From assembly GCF_900107275.1 (NCBI RefSeq), contig NZ_FNPI01000014.1:62001-126000 (forward strand): 64,000 nucleotides of DNA, read 5' to 3'. Shown in pieces: positions 24,986 to 33,132 of the stretch. The notes below the pieces were generated by a model that saw nothing but the letters and a program-made list of their open reading frames with translations, was not told the DNA's origin and did no database searches. A program made the position numbers and the translations under genes. This stretch comes from Evansella caseinilytica. Lineage in GTDB: Bacteria; Bacillota; Bacilli; Bacillales; Salisediminibacteriaceae. Every line of letters begins with the position of its first letter. Position 1 is the first letter of the stretch.

Positions 24986-25091
24986 CAAACTCCTCCTCCT
25001 TAGCTAGCTTAATGAACTGGTACAAGCTTTTTAATTGTTTGTATTGCTCTTCAGCTAATTTTCTTCCTTCTTCCGTACAATTCCTGACTGC
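24978..25091 (-). pseudogene. C-terminal remnant of a PadR-type regulator
   Basis: An open stretch without a start reads NCTEEGRKLAEEQYKQLKSL and ends LAKEEEFDE-stop, the TEEGRK-plus-helix tail typical of PadR-family winged-helix regulators. The N-terminal DNA-binding part is missing or out of frame upstream (a TGA precedes at once). Its stop overlaps the start of the membrane-protein remnant, so both once formed an operon. The 240 bp upstream, up to the AraC gene, hold no recognisable part. Confidence 0.6.
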
Positions 25092-25328
25092 TCAAGGATT
25101 CAAGCAGCATATATACCCGATTATGCTTTGTTACGCTCATGCCATCGTTTTAAGCCAGTCCGTATCCAAGGCTTGCAACATCCCTCGAATGTATCACCAC
25201 CACGAAATACCGGATTCCGAATTGTCCAGCCCCAGTTAAAAACTTGCCGTACAGCCAGCCTTGCCCTCTGCAAAATAACGTTTTTTTCAAATGCAAAAAA
25301 AGAACATCGCACGAGGCTGCCCTCCCTC

Positions 25329-26288
25329 TCACATATGTTCTCGCAGTTGTTTTGGTGTATAACCGTATTTACTTTTGAATATGCGGTAGAAATAGCTGAT
25401 ATTTTCGTAGCCGACTAGCTCAACAACCGCCGCAATCGGGAGATCGGTCGTTTCCAAAAGCTCCCTCGCCTTGTTCAAACGCTTGTCCTGCAGCAGTTCC
25501 TTAAACGTGTGGTTCGTAGCCTGCTTAATTTTTTTACTGACGGAATAATGCGGCTCGTTGAGCATTTCCGCCAATTCGAACAAGGAAGCCTGCTGGTAAT
25601 GTTCATCAATATAGTTCAGGCTTTCAACAACAAGCTGCTGCCTTCCCGTGATGTCAATCCGCGACGAAGCTTTGTCCGAATGTTTAATAAGCTCGATCAT
25701 CAATAACCCCATATACAGTTTGACAGCCGAATCCGACAGCATCCCGGGCTTCAAGAGTTCAATGATCATTTTCTCCAGCAGCTCCTGAATTTCCATTACC
25801 TCCGAAACAGCAAAAAACAAATATTGACCGTTTTGCGTATGATTGTACAGACTGTTGATTAAAAATTCGCTGACCATATTTTCCGACGTTAAATACGAAA
25901 AGATAAATTTAAAAAAATCCGGATGGATGATGAAATTGATGATGATGTCTTGCTGATCGCACGCCGCTATTTCATGTTCAATATGCTGATTTAAAAACAG
26001 CAGCTCCCCCTTTTTCAAAGTCAGTGCTTCACTTCCCACCTTTTGGTGAAAAAAGCCGTTGTACACATAATTGATTTCAATATAGTCATGCCTGTGCTTT
26101 GGGAAATCGACAAATCTCGTATGCTTGCGCACCATGATCATTTTTTCTTTGCTGAGAAACTTTTCGCTTTCAATAATAAATTTTGCCTGACTCGTATAAA
26201 GCTCCTTCTTCACTTCTTTTTTTTGTTCCATAATCAATTTTTCTTCATCCGTTATTTCCATTAATTCCTGCAGAAGATCCAAAGGCAT
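25329..26288 (-). CDS. AraC-family transcriptional regulator
   Basis: A 319-residue regulator. The N-terminal part contains a cupin-like sensor (HTRFVDFPKHRHDYIEINYV at about 55-74, then GELLFLNQHIEHEI). The C-terminal pair of helix-turn-helix motifs lies at about 215-315: ASLFELAEMLNEPHYSVSKK and DLPIAAVVELVGYENISYFY, closing with the family PKQLREHM. It starts behind AGAAGGAGC. It lies between the rhamnose locus and the GH52 xylosidase gene and could serve either; the XylR-like operator upstream of the xylan genes makes rhamnose or another plant sugar more likely. The assignment is open. Confidence 0.88.
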   Translation of the reverse strand: MPLDLLQELMEITDEEKLIMEQKKEVKKELYTSQAKFIIESEKFLSKEKMIMVRKHTRFVDFPKHRHDYIEINYVYNGFFHQKVGSEALTLKKGELLFLNQHIEHEIAACDQQDIIINFIIHPDFFKFIFSYLTSENMVSEFLINSLYNHTQNGQYLFFAVSEVMEIQELLEKMIIELLKPGMLSDSAVKLYMGLLMIELIKHSDKASSRIDITGRQQLVVESLNYIDEHYQQASLFELAEMLNEPHYSVSKKIKQATNHTFKELLQDKRLNKARELLETTDLPIAAVVELVGYENISYFYRIFKSKYGYTPKQLREHM

Positions 26289-26495
26289 ATTATCAGCTCC
26301 TTCTGATATGAAAAATCAGTAGTCTATTCTTTATTTTAACATATAAAAAAAAGAATAGCGGTCCACCACACATAGAAAGGAGGGAGCTCAAAAGAGTGTT
26401 TTTTCCTTCTAAACTCCCCCTTAGTATGCCAAGCTACTCGTTCACACGGGTATTCATCCGGCCGAAAATATCCGAATTGAAGCCGTTTCTATTAT
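26289..26495. other. AraC promoter region
   Basis: A/T-rich upstream region of the AraC gene; TATTCTTTATTTTAACATAT near 26324-26343 is the likely core. No gene. Confidence 0.35.
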
Positions 26496-27095
26496 TGAGG
26501 GTGTCTCAAAAGGGAAGAAACACCCTTTTGAGACACCTCCGAAGCAATGAGCGGAGCCGCTGCAGCTTTTCAAAAGCCCGATAGGAGTGTTTTTTTCTAT
26601 CGAGCGTGCAGCGACGAGCAAAGCTACGATGCCTTTCCCATCGAGTTGTCTCGACGGATCGTCATCGAAGCTGTGCTTGCAGAGGAAGAGGCAAGCACGG
26701 AGCCATTGCCCTGATATTTTTTTATCGTGTTTGTTCAAAAAGATCGGTTTTTATCTTTTTGAACAAGCACGAAGCAATCAGCCATTCTTCACTGAGACAC
26801 TGCGAACTGTCTCAGTGTGCCATCGCGCGCGATGGCACTTGGACAGACGTCGGTGCGCTACTAGTAGAGGAAGAGACAATGGGTGGAGCCGATGCATTCT
26901 TTTCAGGCCGACTGTGAGTGGTTTTCTTGGAACCAGGATGGTGACATTCCGCTGTTACTCACAGGACGTGAGTGGTACTTAAGCGGAATTGGAGGATGAC
27001 GACATTTCGCCGTTGCCCATAGGACGTGGGCAGCACTTAGGCGGAAGTGGGTCGCATCGTGCGGAACCATTGCCTTTTTGAACAGACGCTTATCG
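26496..27095 (+). repeat. Composite dispersed repeat (hairpin module plus MITE-like unit)
   Basis: It begins with a hairpin GGTGTCTCAAAAGGG / CCCTTTTGAGACACC (about 26500-26537), continues with a GCCCGAT hairpin module, and from 26728 contains a MITE-like unit: TGTTTGTTCAAAAAGATCGG at one end and CCATTGCCTTTTTGAACA at the other (to 27088). The unit is flanked by TTTATCG (26721-26727) and CTTATCG (27089-27095). The composite recurs inverted at 46.0-46.5 kb; the unit alone recurs at 32472-32804 and 54398-54588. Open frames inside it are shadows with no ribosome binding sites. Confidence 0.8.
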
Positions 27096-27129
27096 TTTTG
27101 GCTTTTGACACAGCCCCTTCATTGATAAA

Positions 27130-29220
27130 TCAGACGCCATTTTTCACCCACAGAATATTCGTCACCAGGCGCGGATACAGGCGGCTGCCCAAATCTTTGC
27201 CGTTGCGGCTGTCAACCTGGTCGGTGGCTGCTAGTTCGGAACAAGCGTTTTTCATGAAGTCGGCATGTACCTTATCCCAGTTTTCCCACAGCTGCTCCTC
27301 ATACTCTAATTCGAGAATATCCTTGATGACAAATTGGGACATGAAAATTTTGCTCATCCATGTATTGTAGCTGGTAGACGAAAGCTTCCATGCACCGGAT
27401 TGTTTGTCGATGCACACGTCTTCCTTAAGCACCGTACGGATGTGCTTGGAAAGCAGCGCAATCAACTCCTTGTATCTGCCGTCTTTACTTACAGCGTCCT
27501 TGTCGCCGAGGTAGTATGGGAACAGCAGCCCTTCCACTGCCGGGATAATTTTGGAACGATTGTTTTGTTCAAAAACCGCCGGGATAAATTCGTTTTCATG
27601 GTCAAACTGCTTTTTCAACGTTTCAACGATCTGGTAGCTTTTTCTGACAGCCTCATCCGCTCTCTCTGGAAGATTCAGCGCTTTAAACACATGCTCCAGG
27701 GAGACATAGGATGCCCAGGTTTTTACAGCTAAATATAAATTATTTCTTGCCTGCCCGAGACTCTCATCAAGCGAATCATAGGTCGTTATTTCCGAACCGC
27801 CTTCACATCTGGAGCTGTCCACATCCATGATGCCGTCATCGTTGAGATCCCGGTTTAACAGCGACTGAAACACCTGCCGGAAGCTGTCCGTCTGCTCCAT
27901 CAGCCACTGTTTGTCTGCATTCAATCCGTAAATGGTGGAACATAACGTCCAGTTCACCAGCTGTTCATGGGTCATATAGCTGAAGCAACCGTCCAGCTTT
28001 GCTCTCTCATAAGAGGAGTAGCCTTCAGAAGAGAACATATTCGCCACACCCATATCGTGTGTGAACGATAGTCCGCCTGGAAATTCTTCTCCCGCACGGT
28101 TGTGTACTTTATCAAAATAGCTGTACCGTTTATTAAACAGATCGAGTACATATTTACTTGTCCAAGGATGGAACTTCATTTCGAAAAACAGCTGATCGAT
28201 TGTTAAATCAAAGGTGTTCATCATTTGATATTCCCCTTCATTAACAACCCAGATCGGCTCCCCGCCCTCATCAACCAGCAGCTGTGTGTTTGCATAATAG
28301 CTTCTCGTAGCATGTGAAATCAAAAATTGCTGATGTTCGTTCAGCGATCCGTTCTGTAGTTCTTCATCCCGCTCCTTTACCGTCTTCAAATAATATTCTT
28401 TATTTTCCAGCGCAAAAGTGATCACTTCTTCAATATCCTTGAAGTATTTTGTATAAAGAAACGACGTTGGAATGCCGCTTGTTATCACACCGCTCTGGTA
28501 GGTTGCCAAAACAAAGGTGACTTTTTCTTTCTTTCCCGGGGCGACGGTAATTCTTGTGGCCACTTCATTGCCTAAGCGGTTAAGAACCCGGTCCTCCCAC
28601 AGGTTATTAAGCATTTCCCAGCCGAATTGCTCGGAGACTGCCTTGCCGTCCGTCAAACACGCAAAAGCTGTTCTTGTGTCTTTCGCTCCGCCGGCATACC
28701 CGCCCCCTAATGTATCACTGATAAGGCGGGTCATATCCTCCATGCCGAAAACAATCATCGCTTCTTTCTCCGAGTTCGTGTTGTCATACTCCAGTTCCGC
28801 AAAGATTGCAGGCAGCACCAATTTTTTAATGCTGTCCTCATCCAGATTTTTCAATTCATCGGAATACGTAAACGGCGTCAGTAGCGAAAAACGGAAGTTT
28901 TCATGGCTCCATGTTTCCGTTGCCCAGTTCATTTCCCGCTGAAAATCATTTTTGCCGATGAAAACGGAGGTTGCCGCCTCGCCTGCTTCCAGTTCATTTA
29001 TCGAAGTAAACGCGCTCTCTTTTTTCTCCTGCTGCTTTGTTTCTACAAATGGAAAAATCTTTCCTTTTTCTCCGTCTTTTTTAAAACCGATGTACAAATT
29101 ATTATGGCTTGGAAAAACATGGCTCAATTTAAAGCCGCCGCCTCTGTCCACTTTCCCCATTGTAAACGTAGAATAAGCACCAAAAGCACTATGATGACTA
29201 AAAAAAGAATTTGTTCCCAT
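27130..29220 (-). CDS. GH52 beta-xylosidase
   Basis: A 696-residue enzyme from the ATG at 29220 (AAAGGATGAG upstream), matching the length of GH52 beta-xylosidases such as the Geobacillus enzyme. Hallmarks are FFSHHSAFGAYSTFTMGK at the N-terminus, WVVNEGEYQMMNTFDLTIDQ containing the nucleophile glutamate, EEFPGGLSFTHDMGVANMFS, GCFSYMTHEQLVNW and SEITTYDSLDESLGQARNNL near the catalytic aspartate (in DVDSSRCEGG). It has no signal peptide, so it acts in the cytoplasm on imported xylo-oligosaccharides. It lies 58 bp downstream of a GH43 stump behind a XylR-like operator, so it may still be expressed from that promoter. Confidence 0.93.
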   Translation of the reverse strand: MGTNSFFSHHSAFGAYSTFTMGKVDRGGGFKLSHVFPSHNNLYIGFKKDGEKGKIFPFVETKQQEKKESAFTSINELEAGEAATSVFIGKNDFQREMNWATETWSHENFRFSLLTPFTYSDELKNLDEDSIKKLVLPAIFAELEYDNTNSEKEAMIVFGMEDMTRLISDTLGGGYAGGAKDTRTAFACLTDGKAVSEQFGWEMLNNLWEDRVLNRLGNEVATRITVAPGKKEKVTFVLATYQSGVITSGIPTSFLYTKYFKDIEEVITFALENKEYYLKTVKERDEELQNGSLNEHQQFLISHATRSYYANTQLLVDEGGEPIWVVNEGEYQMMNTFDLTIDQLFFEMKFHPWTSKYVLDLFNKRYSYFDKVHNRAGEEFPGGLSFTHDMGVANMFSSEGYSSYERAKLDGCFSYMTHEQLVNWTLCSTIYGLNADKQWLMEQTDSFRQVFQSLLNRDLNDDGIMDVDSSRCEGGSEITTYDSLDESLGQARNNLYLAVKTWASYVSLEHVFKALNLPERADEAVRKSYQIVETLKKQFDHENEFIPAVFEQNNRSKIIPAVEGLLFPYYLGDKDAVSKDGRYKELIALLSKHIRTVLKEDVCIDKQSGAWKLSSTSYNTWMSKIFMSQFVIKDILELEYEEQLWENWDKVHADFMKNACSELAATDQVDSRNGKDLGSRLYPRLVTNILWVKNGV

Positions 29221-29278
29221 TATTCTCATCCTTTCTGAAATAATATTTTGCACTACGCTTGAAACAACCTTTACTGAA

Positions 29279-29482
29279 TTACTTGTAACTAAAGTTGACT
29301 TTCCCTTGTTTTGTCAATAACCAAGTAATGAATTTCCAATTACGCAAGTCCTTTGAGTGATGAATCAGCACTTTCGTAAACCAAGCGAACGTGGATGTGG
29401 CAATGGAATAGTCTTTCTCCACCATAATGATTGCCAAGGCGGGATGAAAGCCTGCGAGAATCGGACTCGTTATTTGTACCAT
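29279..29482 (-). pseudogene. N-terminal stump of a GH43 beta-xylosidase
   Basis: From the ATG at 29482 (AGAAGGTTGGGC upstream) 67 residues read MVQITSPILAGFHPALAIIM, then IATSTFAWFTKVLIHHSKDL and RNWKFITWLLT before a stop. This is the N-terminus of GH43 xylosidases (consensus I-NP-L-GF-PDPSI, IATSTFEWFPGV-IHHSKDL-NW). The full enzyme has about 530 residues. The essential Asp of the NPDPS motif is changed (HPALA), and the rest of the gene is absent. A large deletion joined it to the GH52 gene region. It cannot be catalytic. Confidence 0.85.
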
Positions 29483-29555
29483 GCCCAACCTTCTTTGCAC
29501 ACAGAAATCGCCCTGCCATTAGACTTAGTGACCAGCACCTATTAGTCCTTTACAT

Positions 29556-29594
29556 CTCTTACTTAGTTCGTTTATCAAACGAACTAAGTAAGAG
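29556..29594. promoter_or_regulatory. XylR-like operator
   Basis: Perfect inverted repeat CTCTTACTTAGTTCGTTT-ATC-(18-bp complement). Its core TTAGTTCGTTT...AAACGAACTAA matches the Bacillus XylR operator arms TTAGTTTGTTT/AACAAACTAA with one change per arm. It lies about 75 bp upstream of the GH43 stump start, so it would control the xylosidase unit in response to xylose. Confidence 0.8.
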
Positions 29595-29636
29595 GGATAA
29601 TTGTACAGTAATTTCTGTTACAGAAAAAAATAAGAT

Positions 29637-29650
29637 TGTAACCGCTTTTA
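29637..29650. promoter_or_regulatory. cre-like CcpA site upstream of the xylosidase unit
   Basis: TGTAACCGCTTTTA fits cre (TGWAANCGNTNNCA) with one mismatch. It is upstream of the XylR-like operator and of a TACAAT-like -10 on the minus strand, consistent with glucose repression. Confidence 0.55.
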
Positions 29651-30759
29651 TTTTTATGTTTGTTTATTGGTTAAACAAAGGTGCGTTACTATCATTGTAG
29701 TTTATCTCCACCACGATGTAAAGTGGAACGGGGAAATTTTTTTGAGGAAATCACGCTGCTATCAATCTCATTCATCTTCAAAGAAACTGTGATCCTAGTG
29801 CAGGTTACAGGCAATGACAGCTTCTGTTTATCCTCACTGGAAATTCTTAAGACAATTCAGACAGTGTTCCCCCTTATTTTGTACTCAAACTCGTTGTTTT
29901 TTAAGGGGAGTTTCCACATATGCTGTTTCGACTTTGTTTTGTTGTCCTCATGAACTTTTCTTGAGGACATTCGACTGCGATTCCAACTTTATTTTGTCCT
30001 CATAAACCTTCCTTGAGAAGAGCTTTACTGTTTTTTTCTCAAAATATCGGATGATCTTCGTATTTATCCAATGAAATTGCTTGCTGTAAGAGCAGAGGCC
30101 ATTGCTCATCCATCGCATCATCCAAATTACTTCGCCCTACAATACCGAAGCATAAGCATACCAAAGCTTATCATCACGACAACTGGCAACTTTCCTTAAA
30201 TGTCGATCACGCTGCTCATTGCAAAGGGTGTCTCAAAAGTAATCATCACTTTGAGAGACACCCTCATTCCTTTATTTTTGATGATACTGGTACAAACCTT
30301 CAACCGGAAGCGCTGATAACCTTCAGGAGTCGGTCAGAAGCAAGGAACCTCCACTGCATTGTTAAGCCAACATTACGCTCCTTCTCACATGTCAGTTTAA
30401 CAGAAACGGCAGCGGACTGCTTCACCGCCATCGACTGTGTTTGCTCCCCTGCACCGCATGTCGGACCCGGACATTGGCCGTTCGTCATCCTGAATTGTCC
30501 GGAGCGATATTTCTATCCCCACCAAATTATTTCCACTCCCAATACAATAGTTCATATTCCGCATAGATTTCGTCTCCGCCGCGGTCTCTCCAGTTCTAAA
30601 CAGTTGCATGTAGAAAATGTCTCCATGAGTCTCGATACGCGTCGGAAATATGCCGAAACAAACATTCTGCCTGTGCCCGCAGACCAATAAGTATGATATT
30701 TTCCTTGCCGACAAGCTTCATTGCTGCAACTCTTTATTGCACTCTCACGACATGCTTGT
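29651..30759. other. 1.1-kb gene-poor stretch with repeat and gene debris
   Basis: No supported gene. It contains a GTCCTCATGAAC...TTGAGGAC repeat (about 29944-29966) resembling 9513-9580, a hairpin GGGTGTCTCAAAAGT/ACTTTGAGAGACACCC (30226-30263) of the family seen at 26.5 and 46.4 kb, and short minus-strand coding-like pieces. One ends DKYEDHPIF-stop at about 30036 and another reads DEIYAEYELLYWEW near 30550. I cannot assign either; they look like decayed genes. Confidence 0.5.
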
Positions 30760-31011
30760 TTATTGTTTTTCCTCCACATCACTTGCTTTTTGGACATAAT
30801 GCTTCCAAACACTGTTTTCTTCAATTGTACCTAAAAACTGATGCCCGGCGTTTTCCGTCCAAGCTTCCAAATCTGCTTTGAAGCCTCTGTCCGTCGCTTG
30901 AATCTCTAATATTTTCCCGGGAAATAATTCTTCCATCGCTTTTTTTGTTTTTACAATCGGCATTGGACAAGCCAAGCCTTTTACATTTAACACTTTATCT
31001 GCTGTTATCAT
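30760..31011 (-). CDS. TusA-family sulfur carrier protein
   Basis: From the ATG at 31011 (GGGAGGA at 7-nt spacing) 83 residues; the longer frame to 31125 has no start signal. The TusA/SirA signature is VKGLACPMPIVKTKKAM near residues 9-25, with the sulfur-carrying cysteine in CPMP. The remainder fits the small alpha/beta fold. TusA-like proteins pass persulfide sulfur between rhodanese, DsrE and acceptors. It is the last gene of a dsrE-rhodanese-tusA run on the minus strand, with operator palindromes upstream of dsrE, implying a role in sulfide/persulfide handling. Confidence 0.9.
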   Translation of the reverse strand: MITADKVLNVKGLACPMPIVKTKKAMEELFPGKILEIQATDRGFKADLEAWTENAGHQFLGTIEENSVWKHYVQKASDVEEKQ

Positions 31012-31125
31012 TTTTTTCCTCCCTGATTTCCTGCCTTTTTCATTGTAAACATTGTTCTGCTTCATGCTGCCGGATAGCTCGTTTTGACGTACTCTAATAA
31101 TGAAGACGGGACCTTTGGGCTGCAT

Positions 31126-31494
31126 TTATTGCTGTTGCCAGGAAGTCATCCCGCCTTTCACGTTTGTAATTTTTTCAAACCCTAATTTTTTGAGTATTTT
31201 AGCAGCCTTGAGACTCCTTACGCCACTATGGCAAATAAAAATAATTTCCTTGTCTCTGGACAATTCTTGATGACCTCGCACTAAATCTGTCACTGGTATA
31301 TTTTTGAAGCCAGGAATATGATTTCCGTTATACTCCGCCGGTGTGCGCACATCAACAAACTGCCTGTTTTTCGTTTTAACGATCTTTTTCAGATCAGCGG
31401 CGCTGATTTGTTTTATCCCTTTTACCGGTATGAATTTAGCTGCAAGCAGCCAGATTGCCGCTAAAATAAGTGCACCGGTGATTACTGTGTCCAT
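31126..31494 (-). CDS. Membrane-anchored rhodanese-domain protein
   Basis: A 122-residue protein with one N-terminal transmembrane helix (TGALILAAIWLLAAKFIPV) and a rhodanese domain at about 30-120: RQFVDVRTPAEYNGNHIPGF, the active-site loop FICHSGVRSLKAAKIL with nucleophile Cys, and the closing VKGGMTSWQ. It should transfer sulfane sulfur at the inner face of the membrane. It lies between the dsrE-like and tusA-like genes on the same strand, the usual grouping in persulfide-detoxification operons. Confidence 0.9.
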   Translation of the reverse strand: MDTVITGALILAAIWLLAAKFIPVKGIKQISAADLKKIVKTKNRQFVDVRTPAEYNGNHIPGFKNIPVTDLVRGHQELSRDKEIIFICHSGVRSLKAAKILKKLGFEKITNVKGGMTSWQQQ

Positions 31495-31579
31495 GTATTT
31501 TCACTCCTTTTCACATTTATTGAGTGGCGGTTTTTTGTAAAAAAACGCTTATCCTCTCGCTTGAGAAGAACGGCATCGT

Positions 31580-32059
31580 TTATATAAACAAGTTAACATT
31601 GCCTTCGGAGGCGTCGCCTAAATAGGCGGCAACTCCGGCATAGTCGATACCATCGAGAAGTTCTTTCTCCTGCAAGCCAAGTAAGTCCATTGTCATTGTG
31701 CAGGCGACAAGCTTCACCTCCTGCTCTTGTGCTGTTTCAATAAGCTGCGTAAGCGGCAGTGCCTGGTGTTTTTTCATGACATGCTTGATCAATTTCGGAC
31801 CGAAACCGGCAACATTCATTTTTGACAGGCCGAGCTTTTCCGCTCCGCGGGGCATCATTTTTCCGAACAGCTTTTCAAGCACGCCTTTCTTCACATCCAC
31901 CTGATTGGCTTTACGCAATGCATTTAACCCCCAGAAGGTATGAAAAACGGTAACTTCATGATCATATGCGGCCGCGCCGTTAGCAATAATATAGGCGGCC
32001 ATCGCCTTATCATAGTCGCCGCTGAATAACACGATGGTCGTTTTCTTCCTTTTTGCCAT
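31580..32059 (-). CDS. DsrE/DsrF-like sulfur-transfer protein
   Basis: Start at ATG 32059 behind GGGGGAGT, giving 159 residues; the longer frame to 32104 overlaps the operator. KTTIVLFSGDYDKAMAAYII, VTVFHTFWGLNALR and the sulfur-site region VKLVACTMTMDLLGLQEKEL with a cysteine followed by TMTMD are typical of the YrkE/DsrE-like family. It probably relays persulfide to TusA. It is the first gene of the minus-strand sulfur operon and is preceded by two CsoR/CstR-like palindromes. Confidence 0.88.
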   Translation of the reverse strand: MAKRKKTTIVLFSGDYDKAMAAYIIANGAAAYDHEVTVFHTFWGLNALRKANQVDVKKGVLEKLFGKMMPRGAEKLGLSKMNVAGFGPKLIKHVMKKHQALPLTQLIETAQEQEVKLVACTMTMDLLGLQEKELLDGIDYAGVAAYLGDASEGNVNLFI

Positions 32060-32080
32060 TTTTACTCCCCCTTTTTTACA

Positions 32081-32098
32081 TATACGTGTATAGGTATA
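32081..32098. promoter_or_regulatory. CsoR/CstR-like operator 1 (dsrE-like promoter)
   Basis: TATACGTGTATAGGTATA at 32081-32098 is a partial palindrome sharing TATAC...GGTATA with sites at 32133 and 33092. It lies 22 bp upstream of the dsrE-like start. Confidence 0.5.
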
Positions 32099-32132
32099 TA
32101 ACAAAATAAAAAAATATACACGGAGATCTTCC

Positions 32133-32150
32133 TATACCCATTCAGGTATA
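32133..32150. promoter_or_regulatory. CsoR/CstR-like operator 2
   Basis: TATACC-CATTCA-GGTATA is a clean 18-bp palindrome of the type bound by persulfide sensor CstR and copper sensor CsoR. With sulfur-transfer genes on both sides, CstR is the better guess. No csoR/cstR gene is in the window. Confidence 0.6.
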
Positions 32151-32292
32151 AAAGATTAGTAACTATTTTGTCAATCGCTTTATTACTGCCGTTCACTTGC
32201 AGCTCCGGCGCATGCACAACTGGATAACCAGCCCTGCCAACAACGGCTGTCCGCGCTTTCCATTGTTCCAATCAATGTGGAGCACAAGCCGG

Positions 32293-32824
32293 CTATTTCA
32301 CTACTTCTCCTTCCCAGGAAAGCATTCCGCCGCTGACATTGATCAACTTCTTATATCCTTTATCCTTCAATATGTTTGCTGCCTGCATACTTCTGTTCCC
32401 GCTGCGGCAAATAAGGACAACCGTTTTATCTTCAGGAATGACAGAATATTCTTGCGCCAATACACTTAAAGTGTTTGTTCAAAAAGATCGTTTTTTATCT
32501 TTTTCAACAAGCCCTACTTCACTGAGAAGCTGCGAGCTGTCTCATAGTGCCATCGCGGGCGATGGTACTTGGATAATCCTCAGCGCTATACTAGCAGAGG
32601 AAGAGACAATGGGTGTAGTTTCAGGCCGGCTGTGAGTGGTTTTCTCAGAGTCAGGATGACGACATTCCGCTGTTACTCACAGGACGTGAGTGGTACTTAA
32701 GCGGAATTGGAGGATGGCGACATTCTGCCGTTGCCCATAGGACGTGGGCGGTACTTAGGCGGAATTGAGCGCATCGTGCGGAACCATTGCCTTTTGAACA
32801 CGCCCTTAAAGGAATGTTTTCCAT
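32293..32824 (-). pseudogene. Rhodanese gene interrupted by a MITE-like element
   Basis: The 3' part (32293-32471) encodes SVLAQEYSVIPEDKTVVLIC, then RSGNRSMQAANILKDKGYKK and LINVSGGMLSWEGEVVK-stop, with the CRSGNR active-site loop. Beyond the element, GAMENIPL is encoded just upstream of 32805. Removing 32472-32804 plus one CTTAAAG copy joins the halves in frame as GAMENIPLSVLAQEYSVIPE, the normal order of a rhodanese. The N-terminal third is also missing: a stop precedes GAMENIPL, although the ATG at 32824 has AAGGAG only 2 nt away. A consensus promoter still reads into it. Confidence 0.88.
32472..32804 (+). mobile_element. 333-bp MITE-like element with 7-bp target duplication
   Basis: Ends are TGTTTGTTCAAAAAGATCG and, inverted, GGCGTGTTCAAAAGGCAATG, which share GTTCAAAA as an imperfect terminal inverted repeat. 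CTTAAAG flanks both sides (32465-32471, 32805-32811). The inside contains a TTCAAAAAGAT/ATCTTTTTCAA stem-loop and blocks shared with the copy at 26.7-27.1 kb (for example ACTCACAGGACGTGAGTGGT). It codes for nothing. Excision restores the rhodanese frame exactly, direct evidence of insertion. Confidence 0.88.
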
Positions 32825-32835
32825 CGCTCCTTATA

Positions 32836-32884
32836 ATACCCAAACCCCTATAAGTATATTAATCACTTCCAACTGTGATGTCAA
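32836..32884 (-). promoter_or_regulatory. Sigma-A promoter with operator-like sequence before the broken rhodanese
   Basis: On the minus strand TTGACA (32884-32879), a 17-bp spacer and TAATAT (32861-32856). Just downstream lies ATACCCAAACCCCTATAAGTAT-type sequence (32836-32857, plus strand), a looser relative of the TATACC/GGTATA operators. A well-preserved regulated promoter now reads into a dead gene. Confidence 0.7.
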
Positions 32885-33086
32885 CTTTTTTTTGCGGTTT
32901 GACTATTTGTGCTTTTTTCGTTTCCACCAACATGGTGGCAAGTGGGCGAGTATTAACCTCATTTTTTCACAAAGCACGAGTTGATACTGGAACTCTCTCA
33001 AATGATTTTCCCACAATTTGCTTGTAAGTAAGTGCATTATCACAAAAGATTCATAACTATTTCTGTTTTTTTTCCTATATCTCCGT

Positions 33087-33109
33087 TATAATATACTTAT
33101 ACGGGTATA
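33087..33109 (+). promoter_or_regulatory. -10 box and CsoR/CstR-like operator of the CoA-disulfide reductase gene
   Basis: TATAAT (33087-33092) is followed directly by TATACTTATACGGGTATA (33092-33109), sharing TATAC...GGTATA with the operator at 32133. A repressor here would cover the transcription start. The gene begins 24 bp later. Confidence 0.6.
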
Positions 33110-33132
33110 TGTATATAAGAGGAGGAGAAGCA

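Noticed and set aside
26606-27370. Plus-strand frames of 103-131 codons around the 26.5-27.1 kb repeat
   Set aside because: Same peptides recur in the 46-kb repeat with broken ends; they lie in hairpin-rich repeat DNA and lack start signals.
32062-32271. 69-codon minus-strand frame upstream of the DsrE-like gene, considered as a CstR/CsoR remnant
   Set aside because: Only a vague AIDKIVTNLL resemblance; the sensor cysteine/histidine motifs are absent and the frame crosses the operators.
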